Part shown: piece after piece, positions 45,911 to 57,480 of the stretch | Numbering within the stretch: position 1 is the stretch's first letter | How the letters are laid out: each line of letters opens with the position of its first letter | Source of the DNA: Apostichopus japonicus | Taxonomy: Eukaryota > Echinodermata > Holothuroidea > Aspidochirotida > Stichopodidae | NCBI RefSeq assembly: GCF_037975245.1 | Contig: NC_092577.1 | Location: 24,363,398 to 24,427,397, forward strand | Length of the DNA stretch: 64,000 bases | Direction of reading: 5' to 3' | Position numbers and translations under genes: made by a program | The notes under the pieces: model-generated | Told to the model about the DNA's origin: nothing | Databases searched by the model: none | The model's input: the letters and a program-made list of their open reading frames with translations, nothing else

Positions 45911-46033
45911 ATCACATTCTCTGATAGGAACTGTGCAGTCAATGTATGTGAAAGTGTAAGCGACGGTTTCCAAGGTAACCAGAGCAGCTGCTACCAGGAT
46001 CGATACAGCTGACGTCCACATATAGGTCTCAAT
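45911..46033 (-). CDS. MS4A/CD20-like tetraspan protein, paralogue A, exon with TM3
   Basis: This phase-0 exon of 41 codons lies between TTTATGCAG and the donor GTGAGTATG. It encodes IETYMWTSAVSILVAAALVT, LETVAYTFTYI and DCTVPIRECD. The hydrophobic run is the third membrane segment, and the two Cys at the end would lie in the second extracellular loop. The exon is in phase with 46812-46868. The fourth membrane exon was not found. Confidence 0.7.
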
Positions 46034-46579
46034 CTGCATAAACAAGTTGTTATATAGTGGTTTTATGGTATGCAAAAAGCAATAAAATTTTAAATTGTTC
46101 AATACCTCTACAATAGATTAAATCAATGACAGTAAGGGATTAGTGACAGGTGTGGCAAATATGAATGAAACTGGAAAACAAAGATTGTGATTACATGACT
46201 ACGGTGTATTTTACATGGCTTTCCCCAAAAAATACAGCAAATTCAGAAATGAAATAAAGCAACTAGTAATCATTTATAGCAATAAAATATCGTCCTATTT
46301 ATATTTCTTTCAAACAGTCTGAATCTCTTCTCCTCCTCCTACTTAAAAAAACAAAACGGATCTTTACGTAATTTATTTAAGATAGCTGGATAAAACCTGC
46401 AATCCGTTTCAGTATTGGACCAAATCGTAAATATAATTCTACGACATAATTGTGCAGTTTATTCTTAAATATGTAGTTATTGTAACAATCATTATAATAA
46501 AGAAGTCTTTTTTGATACCATTCTAAGGGATCAGTACTTTTCACAATAATTTTATAATGTACAACCCAAAGCAACGACA

Positions 46580-46724
46580 ATTGTACTCGTCTCCTAGCAT
46601 TATTAAATCAGATTGACTGTTGACATCTGAAATGTGCACTTAACCGTAGAGGAACTCAGTGGTGTCGAGAATTTGAGACGTGAATAGTCAATCTGATTTA
46701 GTAATGCTAGGAGACGAGTACAAT
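46580..46724. repeat. 39-bp inverted repeat in an intron of paralogue A
   Basis: The arms 46580-46618 and 46686-46724 are complementary, with one mismatch across 39 bases, separated by 67 bases. They include CTCGTCTCCTAGCATT. The structure resembles a small foldback MITE. Confidence 0.9.
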
Positions 46725-46811
46725 CGCATATATCGTATATATACATGTATGTATGTTTATGTATATATGGATTCCATTCTGAGAATAACACCGATGTACC
46801 TCATGGCTTAC

Positions 46812-46868
46812 CCATCCTTTAGATTCCTTGCAGTACGCAATTATACCAAATATCCCCGCTAAAACGAT
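46812..46868 (-). CDS. MS4A/CD20-like tetraspan protein, paralogue A, exon with TM2
   Basis: A 57-base, phase-0 exon between CCTTGCAG and the donor GTAAGC. It encodes IVLAGIFGIIAYCKESKGW. Joined to the previous exon it gives GIWAGSVIVLAGIFGIIAYC followed by KESKGW, close to the MS4A pattern PIWGGxxFIISGSLSIAAEK. Length and phase are the same as in paralogue B (22787-22843). Confidence 0.75.
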
Positions 46869-46940
46869 CTGCAAGGCGAAGAAAATGTATATTTATGATT
46901 CATTTCTTGTAATGTCATTACAGTTCTTGGCACTAAAAGA

Positions 46941-47068
46941 ATTTGGTCATGTATATGTCATGTATATATATGTGTATATGTATATGTATGTATATATATG
47001 TCAATAATATATAATATACAATATATGTATGTACGTACGTACGTACGTACGTATGTATGTATATATAC
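46941..47068. repeat. TATG and ACGT microsatellites
   Basis: TATGTATATA runs followed by a pure GTAC-phase run (ACGT repeated, about 47029-47052) and a GTAT run. Confidence 0.95.
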
Positions 47069-47454
47069 ATATATCACTATCCTTGATTTTCCAACTCATT
47101 ACGATTTCAATTATAGAAATATTTATTTGCCTTCTTCTATTACCTCCGTTTCATTAACATAAAGTCCGTTCAAAGTATCTCTTTCGAGATTCGGCTTTAT
47201 GGATCACAAATGATTTCGAGTTGGTTAGCATCATGTTTGATCTCTAGAGTAAGGCAAAATATTTCTCCAAAACAGACCTAGTATTGTTCGATACAGGTGA
47301 CAAACGCCTACCGTGGAATTACGACCTTCCTTACCGGTTTAGAACATCGGGACATCACGATTTCAATTATAGATATTCATTTGCCTTGTCGTTTACCTCC
47401 ATTTCATTAACATTAAGTCCTTTCAAAGTCTCTTTCGATTTCAATTATATATAT

Positions 47455-47482
47455 ACATACATACTTTCAACAGATATATATA

Positions 47483-47513
<31 letters not shown>
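47455..47513. repeat. TACA microsatellite
   Basis: TATA and CATA tetranucleotide runs directly beside the donor site of the paralogue A exon. Confidence 0.95.
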
Positions 47514-47516
<3 letters not shown>

Positions 47517-47525
47517 AATACTTAC

Positions 47526-47687
47526 AACAGATCCTGCCCAAATCCCCTGTGCTATGTAGCCCAATTCGCAAACTCGCTCTAAGGAGAAACTTCCAAAAGT
47601 AATCGCTACGGAACCCAGAATTATCTGGAAGATTGAGGTGTACAAGATACCCTTGTTCTTCAGAGCTGGTGCGGCAAATGGCGCCAT
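47526..47687 (-). CDS. MS4A/CD20-like tetraspan protein, paralogue A, first coding exon with TM1
   Basis: From ATG at 47687, 54 codons run to a donor GTAAGT: MAPFAAPALKNKGILYTSIF, QIILGSVAITFGSFSLERVC and ELGYIAQGIWAGSV. A short N-terminal cytosolic part is followed by the first membrane segment (about residues 13-34), a loop and the start of the second. MS4A proteins are plasma-membrane four-pass proteins that associate with signalling receptors; their role in invertebrates is not known to me. The start is chosen because it is the first ATG and follows CATCTCTAGTC; that AG could instead be a splice acceptor, in which case an upstream exon exists. Confidence 0.7.
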
Positions 47688-48789
47688 GACTAGAGATGTT
47701 AATAACAGACAGAAAGAATTGAATTAAGGGTATATCAATACTGTACTTTATTTGAGAACCGTATCATATGGCAATTACACGTAATTAACTACGCATATGA
47801 TACATAGATCTATCTGTATTGACGTTACCTTTAAAAATCCACGGGAATTTCTACCTGTATGTCAAAAGAGAAGCTGAAAAGACTTCTATGTCGCGAATGC
47901 ACCGCAAAGTATGGATACACTACACTGAATAATACTAATTTTGTATGACGCATCTGCATTACGAACGCTTCTCATTACACCAAAGTCAATATTTATATGA
48001 GTCTGCGTAAATCGCAACCGGTGCTTATGTTCAACCATCTAAAAAAAAAGACTGAAAAGCAAATTAACAAAACCACCCCTTCAAAGTTTCATACACTGAT
48101 AGTCGACTTTTGAGAAATTGCTCGCTCAGATCATGTGTCAACTCATTTCAGCGCATACTGGGGAGTAACTAGCGTGTTTTCGAAAGTCTTTAAAGTTCAG
48201 TGACTAATCTGTAAATGATATTTCGCGATCTGAAGACGAAAAGTCTAACATGAAATTATTTATTACACGATGTGGAAGCCTAAGAAATAAAGAAGGAAAA
48301 CAAAATAAGAAATATGCTTCTCTTATGCTTCGTGGGAGGTTGTATATTCTCTTTCAATTTTATTGGGGACAAAGACATGAAACCTTCTTCACGAGGTCTC
48401 ATGGCCACTGGGGATGCAATGCAGCGATAGTTACGCAGGACGAACTGTTTTTTTTCAGAGATCACCTTCGAACAGAAGATCAAAGTCGAATAGCTATGTT
48501 TGTATTAGCAGACTGCGCCATTCTTCGAGATCCGGTATAGTCTACGTGATAAAATATGAACCTAATAAATGAACTTTCCTGTAACAATTTTATTGATGTT
48601 GTAGGTGTTTCTATTTAAATTGAAGTCCAAAAATCGGAAATAACATAGAAAAATGTATATCTTTTCTACAAAGATGGGAATTTATGATGGAAAGGTATGG
48701 GCAAAGTATTAGTTGGTAATTCTTTAATGATATCTAGGTTAGTGTATTTAACGAGTAATTTTACTGTGCCAAGTTTGGTATGAGACTCA
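47688..48789. other. Upstream of paralogue A, nothing recognised
   Basis: The promoter is not evident. The 96-codon frame at 48250-48540 shows no domain and no splice support. Confidence 0.4.
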
Positions 48790-49010
48790 ATTCGTCAAGC
48801 AGTAAATGATTTTATATGGGATGGTTAAACACCTTTAAACAGTCTTAAGTCATTAGTGTTGCCTACAAATAAAGAGGGGCTACAGCTATATGACTTTAAA
48901 AAAAAATCAACCAGAAAGACATTATAATGTTATATTTTCAGTCTTTACATACTATGCGACCCTTAGCCAGAGAAATTCTACTTGCATGGAAAAATATTAT
49001 GATATGTGAC
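48790..49010 (+). mobile_element. L1/Tx1-like LINE ORF2 C-terminal fragment
   Basis: The + strand frame reads VNDFIWDG, a stop, then TPLNSLKSLVLPTNKEGLQL and YDFKK. FIWDG...LxxPxxxGGLxLxD is the conserved block after the reverse transcriptase domain of L1-type elements. It is a short dead fragment. Confidence 0.75.
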
Positions 49011-49880
49011 CTTGCATGAGGTCATCCCAACACTGCTGTCATCAGAAGCCGTTCATGAATGAATTACACTTACTAATCCCGATAATCCCTTTTCCTTCAA
49101 TAAAGTACAAACGATTAGTACTATGATCATGAATGTATTACCCGAGAACTGGTTGACAGAGATCTATTCATCTGACAGGATGGTATCTACGCAATCCGAT
49201 TTCGAATACTGCATTGATTTTAGATGTGGTTGTGAAACTATTGATTGTGCTGTATAAAAGAGGTTATGAAATGAAACATTTTTATGTCTTGGAATGGTTT
49301 ATCTACTTTACTACAACACCACCCATGCACAACATTCCGTAAATACGGCTTCAAACGCCAGAAATTCGCTGTCAAAGTATTCCCTAGAGACCTCTCGAGC
49401 TGCCACTCGTAAAAAGCAAAGCTTCCCACCGCAGTTCATCTGACGTCATCAAAGGAACCATTTCAGGCCAAGCCGACTCCCCGCTGTTTACCGATACGGC
49501 GTTTACCAGTTTACTACATGTAACCACAACACTCTTCTCATCAATTGAAAATGTCTTCTCCCGAATCTTTCCGATTCCGAGGAAATAGGACTTCACCTCT
49601 CAGGACATTCGTTAGCTTTGACGAAAATTATTTCTTAAGGAAGAAGAGGAGGAAATAGTTTTCGAGGGTGATGAACAGAATATCGGTGTTTTTTCCCTAT
49701 CAATTGAGCCCCTTGCAGAAGAATTGTCAAACGATCCCGATGGCCGAGACGCGTTGCTTCCGATCGAAGTCCTCAACGGTTGGACGACCCTGAACCGAAA
49801 CTGGTCGGTTGAGCATAAACAAAACCACCGTTATTAAGACCGTCATATCATTTAAATTATCTCGAATGTCGATGATCCTG
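49011..49880. other. Spacer after LINE fragment
   Basis: May contain the 3' part of the same LINE, but nothing is recognisable. The short frames here have no domain. Confidence 0.35.
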
Positions 49881-49970
49881 TTACTTAACTTCGTAGTGAA
49901 GCTTCTACATTTTTTTGTCTTACCACTGTAACACAAAAAAATGTAGAAGCTTCACTACGAAGTTAAGTAA
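49881..49970. repeat. Perfect 38-bp inverted repeat (hairpin)
   Basis: The arms 49881-49918 and 49933-49970 are exactly complementary over 38 bases, with a 14-base loop CTTACCACTGTAAC. The stem includes TAACTTCGTAGTGAAGCTTC. Perfect identity over this length is far beyond chance and implies a recent origin or maintained pairing. No other copy is in the window. Confidence 0.97.
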
Positions 49971-50967
49971 AATGTGACACTCTGTAAAGTGCAACCCTAT
50001 AGTACTAGTAGTGGTAACATGGGGTCTAGACCTAACTAATAGACGTTGTATAACAGGCTATCCCGTGTAATTGTATCACTGTCCAACTGTTACGTAAAAT
50101 CACAACACAACGCCAGTTTTACCACAAAAGAAAACTTGCAGATCTTGTATTGATTGTTCTTAGACCAACTGGCTTTAAGTTGTGCAAAATATTAGGTAAC
50201 CCAAAGAAAATCGTCATTTGCGGTATCAAGGAGGCCTAGGCTATGGTCATAACAAGTAATTTGGCAACAGTAAAGGCCTACAGGCACTCGTAACGGTGTG
50301 TATGTGTAGTGTTTTCAGCGAGTCGTGTTCAAATTCTTCGATTTCTGTCATCTTTTGGGAAAGCTTGCAGTAGAAATCCGTCTTTACTTGTGGTGGAGCA
50401 ACCTGATACCACATATCGGCTCGGCATATTTAACAGTTACGAGATAAATTTACATAAAAACAAAACTCCAAACACCAAATCTCAATACTACGGAGCACTG
50501 CAACAGTGTAATATGTTGTGTGTTCTCAGACGTTTAAGAATGTAACCATAGCGTCTCGGAAGTGAGCTGAGTTCCTCGACTCACGTCACGCCGCATTACC
50601 GTAAATACCAAAATTTTTAGAAAGTTTTTATTAGCCTCGAATTTGTGATCGTTTATTCCTCGAGGATGCAAGCTTCGTTTGACACAAATTGAGTATCATT
50701 GGAAGGTACGAGTGTACAGAATACGATGATAAAGGAAACACATTCCATTTCATAACCTCTTTAACTTGTAGAAAGGCATCTGACCTTTTACGCACTGAGA
50801 GTAATAAACATGCTGAAATTGATTATGTATATTTTGCAGACGTTCGGTTGAACAATACATCATCTTTTTATAAATTGGTCTGAAATATCACCCATTTGGG
50901 TAAATTTAACAATGATAAGGCATTGTGCAAGTAATAACGTGTTTATTATAAGCCTTGGTCTACTCTG
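49971..50967. other. Spacer, nothing recognised
   Basis: No exon or repeat border supported. Confidence 0.4.
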
Positions 50968-51640
50968 ATGCATTATCTGATTGGTGGTAGAATGTTAAAA
51001 CTAGAATTAAAATGCTTGCGGTTCAGCATGGCACTCGCATTGTTCGTCAGAAAAGAAAACGCTTCACAGATCTCCAAACGATTTACAGGAGATGACAATA
51101 CTATTAATACTGGTGCTTATATTCGTTCCAGAATCAAATATCTTGAAGAAGGGGAAAACCCTCCGCATTCTTCTCTAGAAAAGACAAACGTCAAGCCGAA
51201 CAGAAAGTGGTTCACCAAGTCCGCAAACCGGACGGTAAATATCACCTGAAACAATAACGGAACTCTCAAAGTTTTCAACAACTTCTTTATTGATCTCTAT
51301 TCCGATCACGGTAGGTTTGATAAGATTTTTCAAGATGTTTTCATAAATCGTTTAAACAACACACTATATAATGAGGACATCGAAAGCCTTGAAAAACATT
51401 ATTTTTGTAGATATTTTGGGCGAAGACTCCTCGATGTCTTTAACGACATTTTCAAAACAGTCCATATCTCAAAGTTCTATCACCGTTACACTTCTCCCAT
51501 GGAAAGGTGATCAAACTGATCCTATCAAGTTGCGTGCAATCAGTCTGCTAAACACAGACTATATATAAGCTGATGTCGAAAGTATTACAGGTCACAATGT
51601 TTAAAACACCTTTGGCGAAAATTTTGGGGTTTCTGCCTCG
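50968..51640 (+). mobile_element. L1/Tx1-like LINE ORF2, linker and start of reverse transcriptase
   Basis: The + strand frames read GAYIRSRIKYLEEGENPPHS with SLEKTNVKPNRKW, the linker between endonuclease and RT (RSRxKWxEEGExxTxFFxxLEK). Then TVTLLPWKGDQTDPIKLRAI with SLLNTDY, and KLMSKVLQVTMFKTPLAKI, correspond to the first RT blocks (LLPKKGxDPxxxxxxRPISLLNxDYK). There are at least three frameshifts. Confidence 0.8.
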
Positions 51641-53461
51641 CTCACTTTTTTGAAGACTATGTAACAACTGGCATCTACCCTGTAAGGGCTAACTTCGAAA
51701 ATTACACACAGCCCCCACAAGGGGTCGCAAACATCATATTTTGTACAGGGTGAATAGGAAAAATTGACCTTATATTGTCATTGGTTCCATTTCTTAATGA
51801 AATACTGTCTTAATCAAATCAGCGTCTTCGATATTAAAATGTTGGCCTATTTTTTTATCTTTCATCTGATTATACTTTTAAGGCATTCCATTGCAAACAT
51901 TTATCGCAGTGACTTTTTCTTAAGAAAACCAAGTCTGTACCAAATTTGCATCTAGCACAGATTTGCATCTGGCAACACTGTCCTGTTATTGCTGACGACT
52001 ACCAGTGTATCACAGCCAGGTAAACTTCACTAGTCATCCGATATGATGACGTTATTAACCAAACAAGCCTGAAGAATTGCATAATAAAGAAGGTATATCA
52101 ATAATTGTACATTGCAAAATAATTCCATAGGCAATGTGCATAAGAAAACTTGATTTTATCAATGATATTTAAGAACTTTCTAAATAATTATCCATATATA
52201 TTAGTGTGTGCAGCAGTTGTGCTATGTAAGGCTAGGCTAGCCTAACATAGGCCTAAACGTTACTGGCTGGCATAAATGCAATACCTTACAGTATGAATGT
52301 AGGCAGCAGGCACAAATCCAGGATTTTTAGAAAGAAAGGGGCAGCAAGGGGTCTGAATGACGAGGCGAAGCCCTGCGTTAAATCATGCGGGGGTGGGGGG
52401 GGGGGTCAGTGCCCCTCATACCTTTTTAATATAGATGCTGTAACTTAGATGTACTTGATCTGCGGGCAACGGTGGATCCATGATTTTATGAAAAGGGGTT
52501 AAATATATCATCTTTTGATTGCCGTCCTAGAGGGTGGTAAACTAAGTGCAAAAAACTAAGTGAAACATTAGACAAAATTCAGGATTCACGTTAGTGTGAA
52601 GGATTGGACGACACTCACGTAGGTCTAGGATATCACCATAGCCTAGCCTAGGCCTTCTACTACTGATCCCTAAATCAATGTACGTTGTAGCTACCTGCAT
52701 AAAACTCTCTCACCCTCCATAAAATTGAGGGGAGGAAATTTCCCCAGTCATTTACAATCCTAGTGTGAACCCAGGCTGCATTAGGGTCCTAATAGACTAC
52801 ATCTTCTTATGAAAAAATGCCGACTGGGATTAAATTCATTCTAAGACAGGAGGCACAGGGGCTCCTTGGGATCGAGCTTCTTTTAGGCTAGCCAGTGTGC
52901 ATTCAGTTAGTCCACTAAAACAAGTTCTTTGGCATGTACTTAATTTGTGTTGGTGTGTCGACGTGCAAGCAACGTCTTGCTGGTGTATGAATATGTCAGG
53001 CTAGCCTAATTAATGTTTCCGATAAGCTGGGCAAAACGTTACTGAGCTGTATAATAGCTAGGGCCTTGGTGTGACAGGAATGCACCCTGCATGACGCTAT
53101 GTATATCTGTGTGAGCAAGAGCCGTAAAACTACATGGATTGTAGCTTGCAGTTAATATATTAGGCTTATGAGAATAGTCGACCATGAGATGTGTGGGTTT
53201 GGGTAAGCTATGATAGGATGAGGGTATGAGTTAGGACTGTGATCCAATTTTATTTGACATTTATTTATTTTGTTTCAGTTTCTTGTTCACTGATTTTCAT
53301 TTTTCTTGTTACAATATCTAACTGTATCTGATAATGTTAACCAAGGGGTTTTTAGGTTACCCACAAGATTTACACAAAGTTAGATGTGCCTTTCTTAATT
53401 CTACTTTACATGACATATATTGGTTTATTTCACATTGTACGCTGCAAGTACAAGCCTATAC
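51641..53461. other. Intergenic DNA with MITE-like scraps
   Basis: The phrases CACAAATCCAGGATTTTTAG with a G tract (52308-52415) and GGTGGATCCATGATTTTATG (52470) look like decayed CAGGGGCGGATCCAGGA-type MITEs. The palindromic phrase GGCTAGGCTAGCCTAAC lies at 52230. No gene seen. Confidence 0.4.
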
Positions 53462-54020
53462 ACTCAAAAAAATTAAGTGTTAAATTTGAATTGTTAAGTG
53501 TTGAATTTAACACCCCACCCTGTTTGGATTAGGGACAACACCGGGTTAAATTAACACTTCAGAAGTGTAACATAATATAACACTTTGCGAGTGTTGCCTT
53601 AACAACACCCAAACATGTCAAACTGTTTTTTTTTTAGTGTCAAAATAACACTTCCTGGTGTTGAAGGTACACTTACAGGGAGTAAAATTAACACCATAAA
53701 GTCTTCATATGTTAGAACTCCTGGGTGTCAACATGACACTTCAAGGAGTAAAATTCACACAATAAAGTGTTCATTTGTTAAAACTTCTGGGTGTCAACAT
53801 GACACTTCAAGGAGTAAAATTCACACAATAAAGTGTTCATTTGTTAAAACTTCTGGGTGTCAACATGACACTTCAGGAAGTAAAATTACCACCATATAGT
53901 GTTCATTTGTCATCTGTGTCAAGATGATACTTAATGGACTCTCAACACCCAATAGTGCTCTTCTGGATGTATATTTAACACCAGCTCTTATTTGTTAGCA
54001 CTTCTGGGTGTCAAAATAAG
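53462..54020. repeat. AACAC-rich element with 66-bp tandem repeats
   Basis: The left part contains many TTAACAC and GTGTTAA motifs in both orientations. From about 53654 a unit with CTGGGTGTCAACATGACACT and TCAAGGAGTAAAATTCACAC recurs at 53654, 53721, 53787 and 53853 (steps of 66-67 bases), then decays. The whole looks like a MITE that has expanded internally. The open frame 53615-53899 is a by-product. Confidence 0.8.
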
Positions 54021-54629
54021 GCTGTGTGGTGTACAATAACTCAGTTTGACATACCATATTCTAAAGGCTCGAATCCTGCTTGAGCCTTGCTTGCTAGTCA
54101 AAAAGCTGTTCCTGCAATGCTGGTTTAGTCCAAGGATTGTGCTGAAGTTGTTGCTTTCGTTGTAGTGTGGGGGGTGGGGGTTATTCGGCAAAAATGGGCT
54201 CATTGGTTAGGTTCGGCACCGCTGCCTTGCAGTGGTGATGGACAGGTTGCTGTCCCTCTCTCTCAGTATTTAGGAAAGTGTCTAAAGGCCGAGTGTTTTA
54301 CGCATGTCCGCTGGATGGGGACGTTAAATGCCGCTCCTGGGAGCAGGATGAGATAATAATTACATGCTCGTTATGCTCTGAACACTGTTTGAAAAGAGAA
54401 GGCAAGCTATTGTATCGCCGGTGTTCATCCATTATCACATTTGGCTTCGGGTTCTTCGATGAGCTTCAGTTGGCTTCCTGAACCCGTAATTAACTAAATT
54501 ATTGTACATTCATATACATTGAATGGTAATAAAAGTGACGTGGAAATATTAAGGAAGGGGCATTAATCAAAATTAAAATTTTGGGCGCTTATTAACACAA
54601 AAAAGCAAGGGCACTAAATACTGTGAATA

Positions 54630-54685
54630 CGGTATTCCTTCTTCACTTGACGTTAAATGTATAACAACAACTACAACTAAGTGAT
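54630..54685 (+). mobile_element. LINE 3' tail with TATAACAAC
   Basis: GACGTTAAATGTATAACAAC followed by AACTACAAC. The same ending occurs at 56887-56910 and, with changes, at 60465-60488. It is the 3' end plus simple tail of a CR1/L2-like LINE. Confidence 0.6.
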
Positions 54686-55405
54686 TAAAACTTCTGGATA
54701 TCTAAGAAAGTAATACATGTACATTTTACATATACTTATTTCCAACTATTTATTCATCAAATGCTAACATATCAAATTCAATAATAATCACTCCCGGGTC
54801 TTTTGCATGGAAGTTCACAAAAAATTATTTTGATGAATAGTTCGAGTACTGCACAATAAAGGTACCCAACTTTGAATCGTTAATCAACAAACACGAAAGA
54901 AAGGTAACATAACATACTTCAAGTATATAATGTAAAAGCTGAAACATTTAAAAAATAGCGGAACTAGTTCCAATAGTGTTTATAGTTAACAAAAAACAAT
55001 GTCTAGGGTTAACTGAATTTGCATTCAAATTCCAATAAATCGTTAGGTTATCAACCTATGACGTACATTAAAATTATTCCGGGTCCATTAAAGGAATTCA
55101 TATGTCTGAAATGTTTCCAAAATTCACAAAAATAGTGGAATTCTGAAGCAATATTGCAATAAATTTGTTTACGCTGTTTTATAGGTATGGAGCAGCGTGT
55201 CGTCGACGGCAAAAATGAACTCTGGCAGTATATCAATGAGCACGCGCAAATTGTATCTACGAACTAGCTTATTGACTTCCTTTGAGGTGGAAGTTGTATG
55301 GGAGATCGCTGACCTGTAATGTATTTGGCCGATCGAATATTAAGCATTTGCTCAATTTGATTTACACTTTTTCAAAATCTTGGTTTACTCCGCTGAGTTT
55401 CAAAC

Positions 55406-55735
55406 CTAGGCCTCAGTGGAAGTTGCCTCTATGGCTGCATTAAGTTCAATGATTTTATTGGGAAGTGTATCCGTATTCATGGGGACAATGCCATATACCA
55501 CAGAATCCATAAACATATAAAACATACGTAATTGTTGGGCATAGTGGATATTGAACACGTAATGCAACTTGAAAAGTTTGTCGATGGCCGAAACAATGTT
55601 TTCTTGACAAGGAATTGCATGAGAGTCAACGATAATGAAGAACTGGGAAGGGGCCTTCTTCGTCCCAATGCAGAGCAGGTACGGTTGCGTCTGATTCTTC
55701 TTTTGTAACAAATACTCTTCAAGAACTACACCGAT
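55406..55735 (-). CDS. Uncharacterised conserved protein, terminal exon
   Basis: From the acceptor CTACATTCAG, 109 codons run to a stop at 55406-55408: IGVVLEEYLLQKKNQTQPYL, LCIGTKKAPSQFFIIVDSHA, NIVSAIDKLFKLHYVFNIHY and so on to NKIIELNAAIEATSTEA. From memory, the motif QPYxxxxG...FFIxVE...AIDKLFKxHYVFNxxYxxxLxxFxxFxxxxVY is the C-terminal domain of a large family of uncharacterised animal proteins, often tied to SAM-domain annotations. Function unknown. It follows 60061-60235 in gene order, with at least one exon missing between them. Confidence 0.75.
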   Translation of the reverse strand: MGVVLEEYLLQKKNQTQPYLLCIGTKKAPSQFFIIVDSHAIPCQENIVSAIDKLFKLHYVFNIHYAQQLRMFYMFMDSVVYGIVPMNTDTLPNKIIELNAAIEATSTEA

Positions 55736-56519
55736 CTGAATGTAGATAAAATCAGTTACATATTTGTCACTATGATTTCGACCAAGTTAAAATGTCAGTA
55801 AATATCTTGAAAACAGGAATGTATGCATAGCAAAATGAAATAAATCAAATGAAATACTTATATTACCTTCTAAGGTTGACATTTAACCATTTGGGGGATT
55901 CTTGCAAGCAATAAACCTTTGCAGTTCTTGGCGTGTGACTTAGTGATTGTGTACAAAAGGAAAAACACAATCACTAACAAAGGTATAGTAAGGTGGGGTA
56001 TATACTTGTACATAAAATATATACTCCACAATTGTTGTTATTTATCACATCACTGATCAATTTCATCATATGCTCACATTCAGCCAGATCCTATCTATAC
56101 ACTATACAGTATGTACCATACTATAATGCACACTCTGTATTTTACAGTGTAAGTAGCATGCAGTGAATTTTTTTTAAACATTTAAAACACCAAAGAAAAT
56201 GAATATTATCTGCTTGGCATATGAAATCAACATTAATGTGTCAATAACTGCTTTTAGTAGGGAGAGTAATTCCACTTTAAGGAGTGTAAACTTACACACT
56301 AATTGGTACCATATGCCATAGCTGTTGGAATAAACTCTCGTTCATTTAAATGCTGTATGCTAGAACAACTTTAGCAAGCATGGTGAAAATTTCAAATTTC
56401 GCTATTATTTTCTCTCTCTCTAAGATATGGTACTCAGTGGTGAAGTAACTGAAGAGACACATACAGTATGACTATCAAACAAACTAAATAAAATAAATGC
56501 TGGTATTCTCATCAATAAA
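55736..56519. other. Intron of the conserved minus-strand gene
   Basis: One or more exons must link 60061-60235 (ends in phase 1) to 55406-55735 (starts in phase 0), but I could not identify them in 55740-60060. Confidence 0.4.
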
Positions 56520-56740
56520 ATTCTAGCTATTCCATATCTTATTGCTCATAGCAAGCCTAGTGAGGCAATTAGTCTACTTTGGATATGCCGTGTTCAACCC
56601 TTGAGTATATACTAGTCACTGGTTTGCTATCTTATTTCTTGCATTCTTGGCAGGCCTGGTGAGATAATTTGGTCTACTCCGAGAGTTGGATACCCTATAT
56701 GCAACCCTTGAGTAGACTGCTCACTGTTGTCAGTCAGTTC
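56520..56740. repeat. Tandem duplication of about 105 bases
   Basis: Two diverged copies, 56540-56640 and 56641-56740. Shared phrases include GCAAGCCTAGTGAGGCAATT with GGCAGGCCTGGTGAGATAAT, and CAACCCTTGAGTATATACTA with CAACCCTTGAGTAGACTGCT. Confidence 0.75.
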
Positions 56741-57079
56741 TGTGGGGTTCATTTTTGTTGACTAGACTAGATCCTCTTTGAGAGACTGTTAGGAAAGGCA
56801 TCCAAGTCATAATACTAGTTAATTACACCAGTAATCTTTACATTTCTTGAAAAGGCCTCTGTTGAACCCACATTAGTCTGGAAAATTGACGTTAAATGTA
56901 TAACAACATAAGGGGGTTATTGTTCACCCCAACTACCCTGTTGTTGTTTTTACCCCATACATTGTATGTTTATCATAGCTGGTGGCTCGTAGACAGGTGC
57001 CAAAGGCATTTTGAGGACGGTCCCTGTTGTTTTAGTGCACTAGGCCTGTATACTAATGAGATTATGGGCCAATTTGCCC

Positions 57080-57480
57080 AGGAAGCTTGCTTTGGGCTGT
57101 TACCCCTGCTTGGAAGCATACACGTGTTTGTCCTGTGCCTAAGAAGGGTGACAAGTCTAACCCTTCTAATCACAGGCCTATTGCCATCACCTACGTTCTA
57201 TCTAAGTTCTAGGAACCATAATCAAGTAGCATGTTTTGAAATTTTTATGGGTTTATGGGTCTCTTTCGTTACTGATCAATGGTCTCGTTTAGTGAAAGTA
57301 TGGTTATTACTCTTGACATTGCCAAAGCCTTTGATCATGTGTGGCACGCTGGTCTTCTACCTAAACTTCCTTCGTTTGGATTCAGTGCCAATTCTATTTC
57401 AAAATATGTGTGCAGAACAGCCAGGATGGAATTCGACCACTCAAACCATCTCCTTTTTCGGTTGAATTCGAGGGTTGGAA
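57080..57480 (+). mobile_element. CR1/Jockey-like LINE reverse transcriptase fragment
   Basis: 57111-57212 reads WKHTRVCPVPKKGDKSNPSN, then HRPIAITYVLSKF and a stop. Another frame from about 57300 reads ITLDIAKAFDHVWHAGLLPK then LPSFGF. PVxKKGDxxxPxNxRPI and LDIxKAFDxVWHxxLLxKL are RT blocks of Jockey/CR1-type LINEs. The YADD block is absent. It lies within the intron of the minus-strand gene, in opposite orientation. Confidence 0.8.

Noticed and set aside
48250-48540. 96-codon + strand frame
   Set aside because: No domain, no splice signals and no partner exons; kept as chance frame.
56896-57465. 189-codon + strand frame
   Set aside because: It overlaps the LINE RT fragment in the wrong frame; the RT motifs are in other frames, so this frame is accidental.
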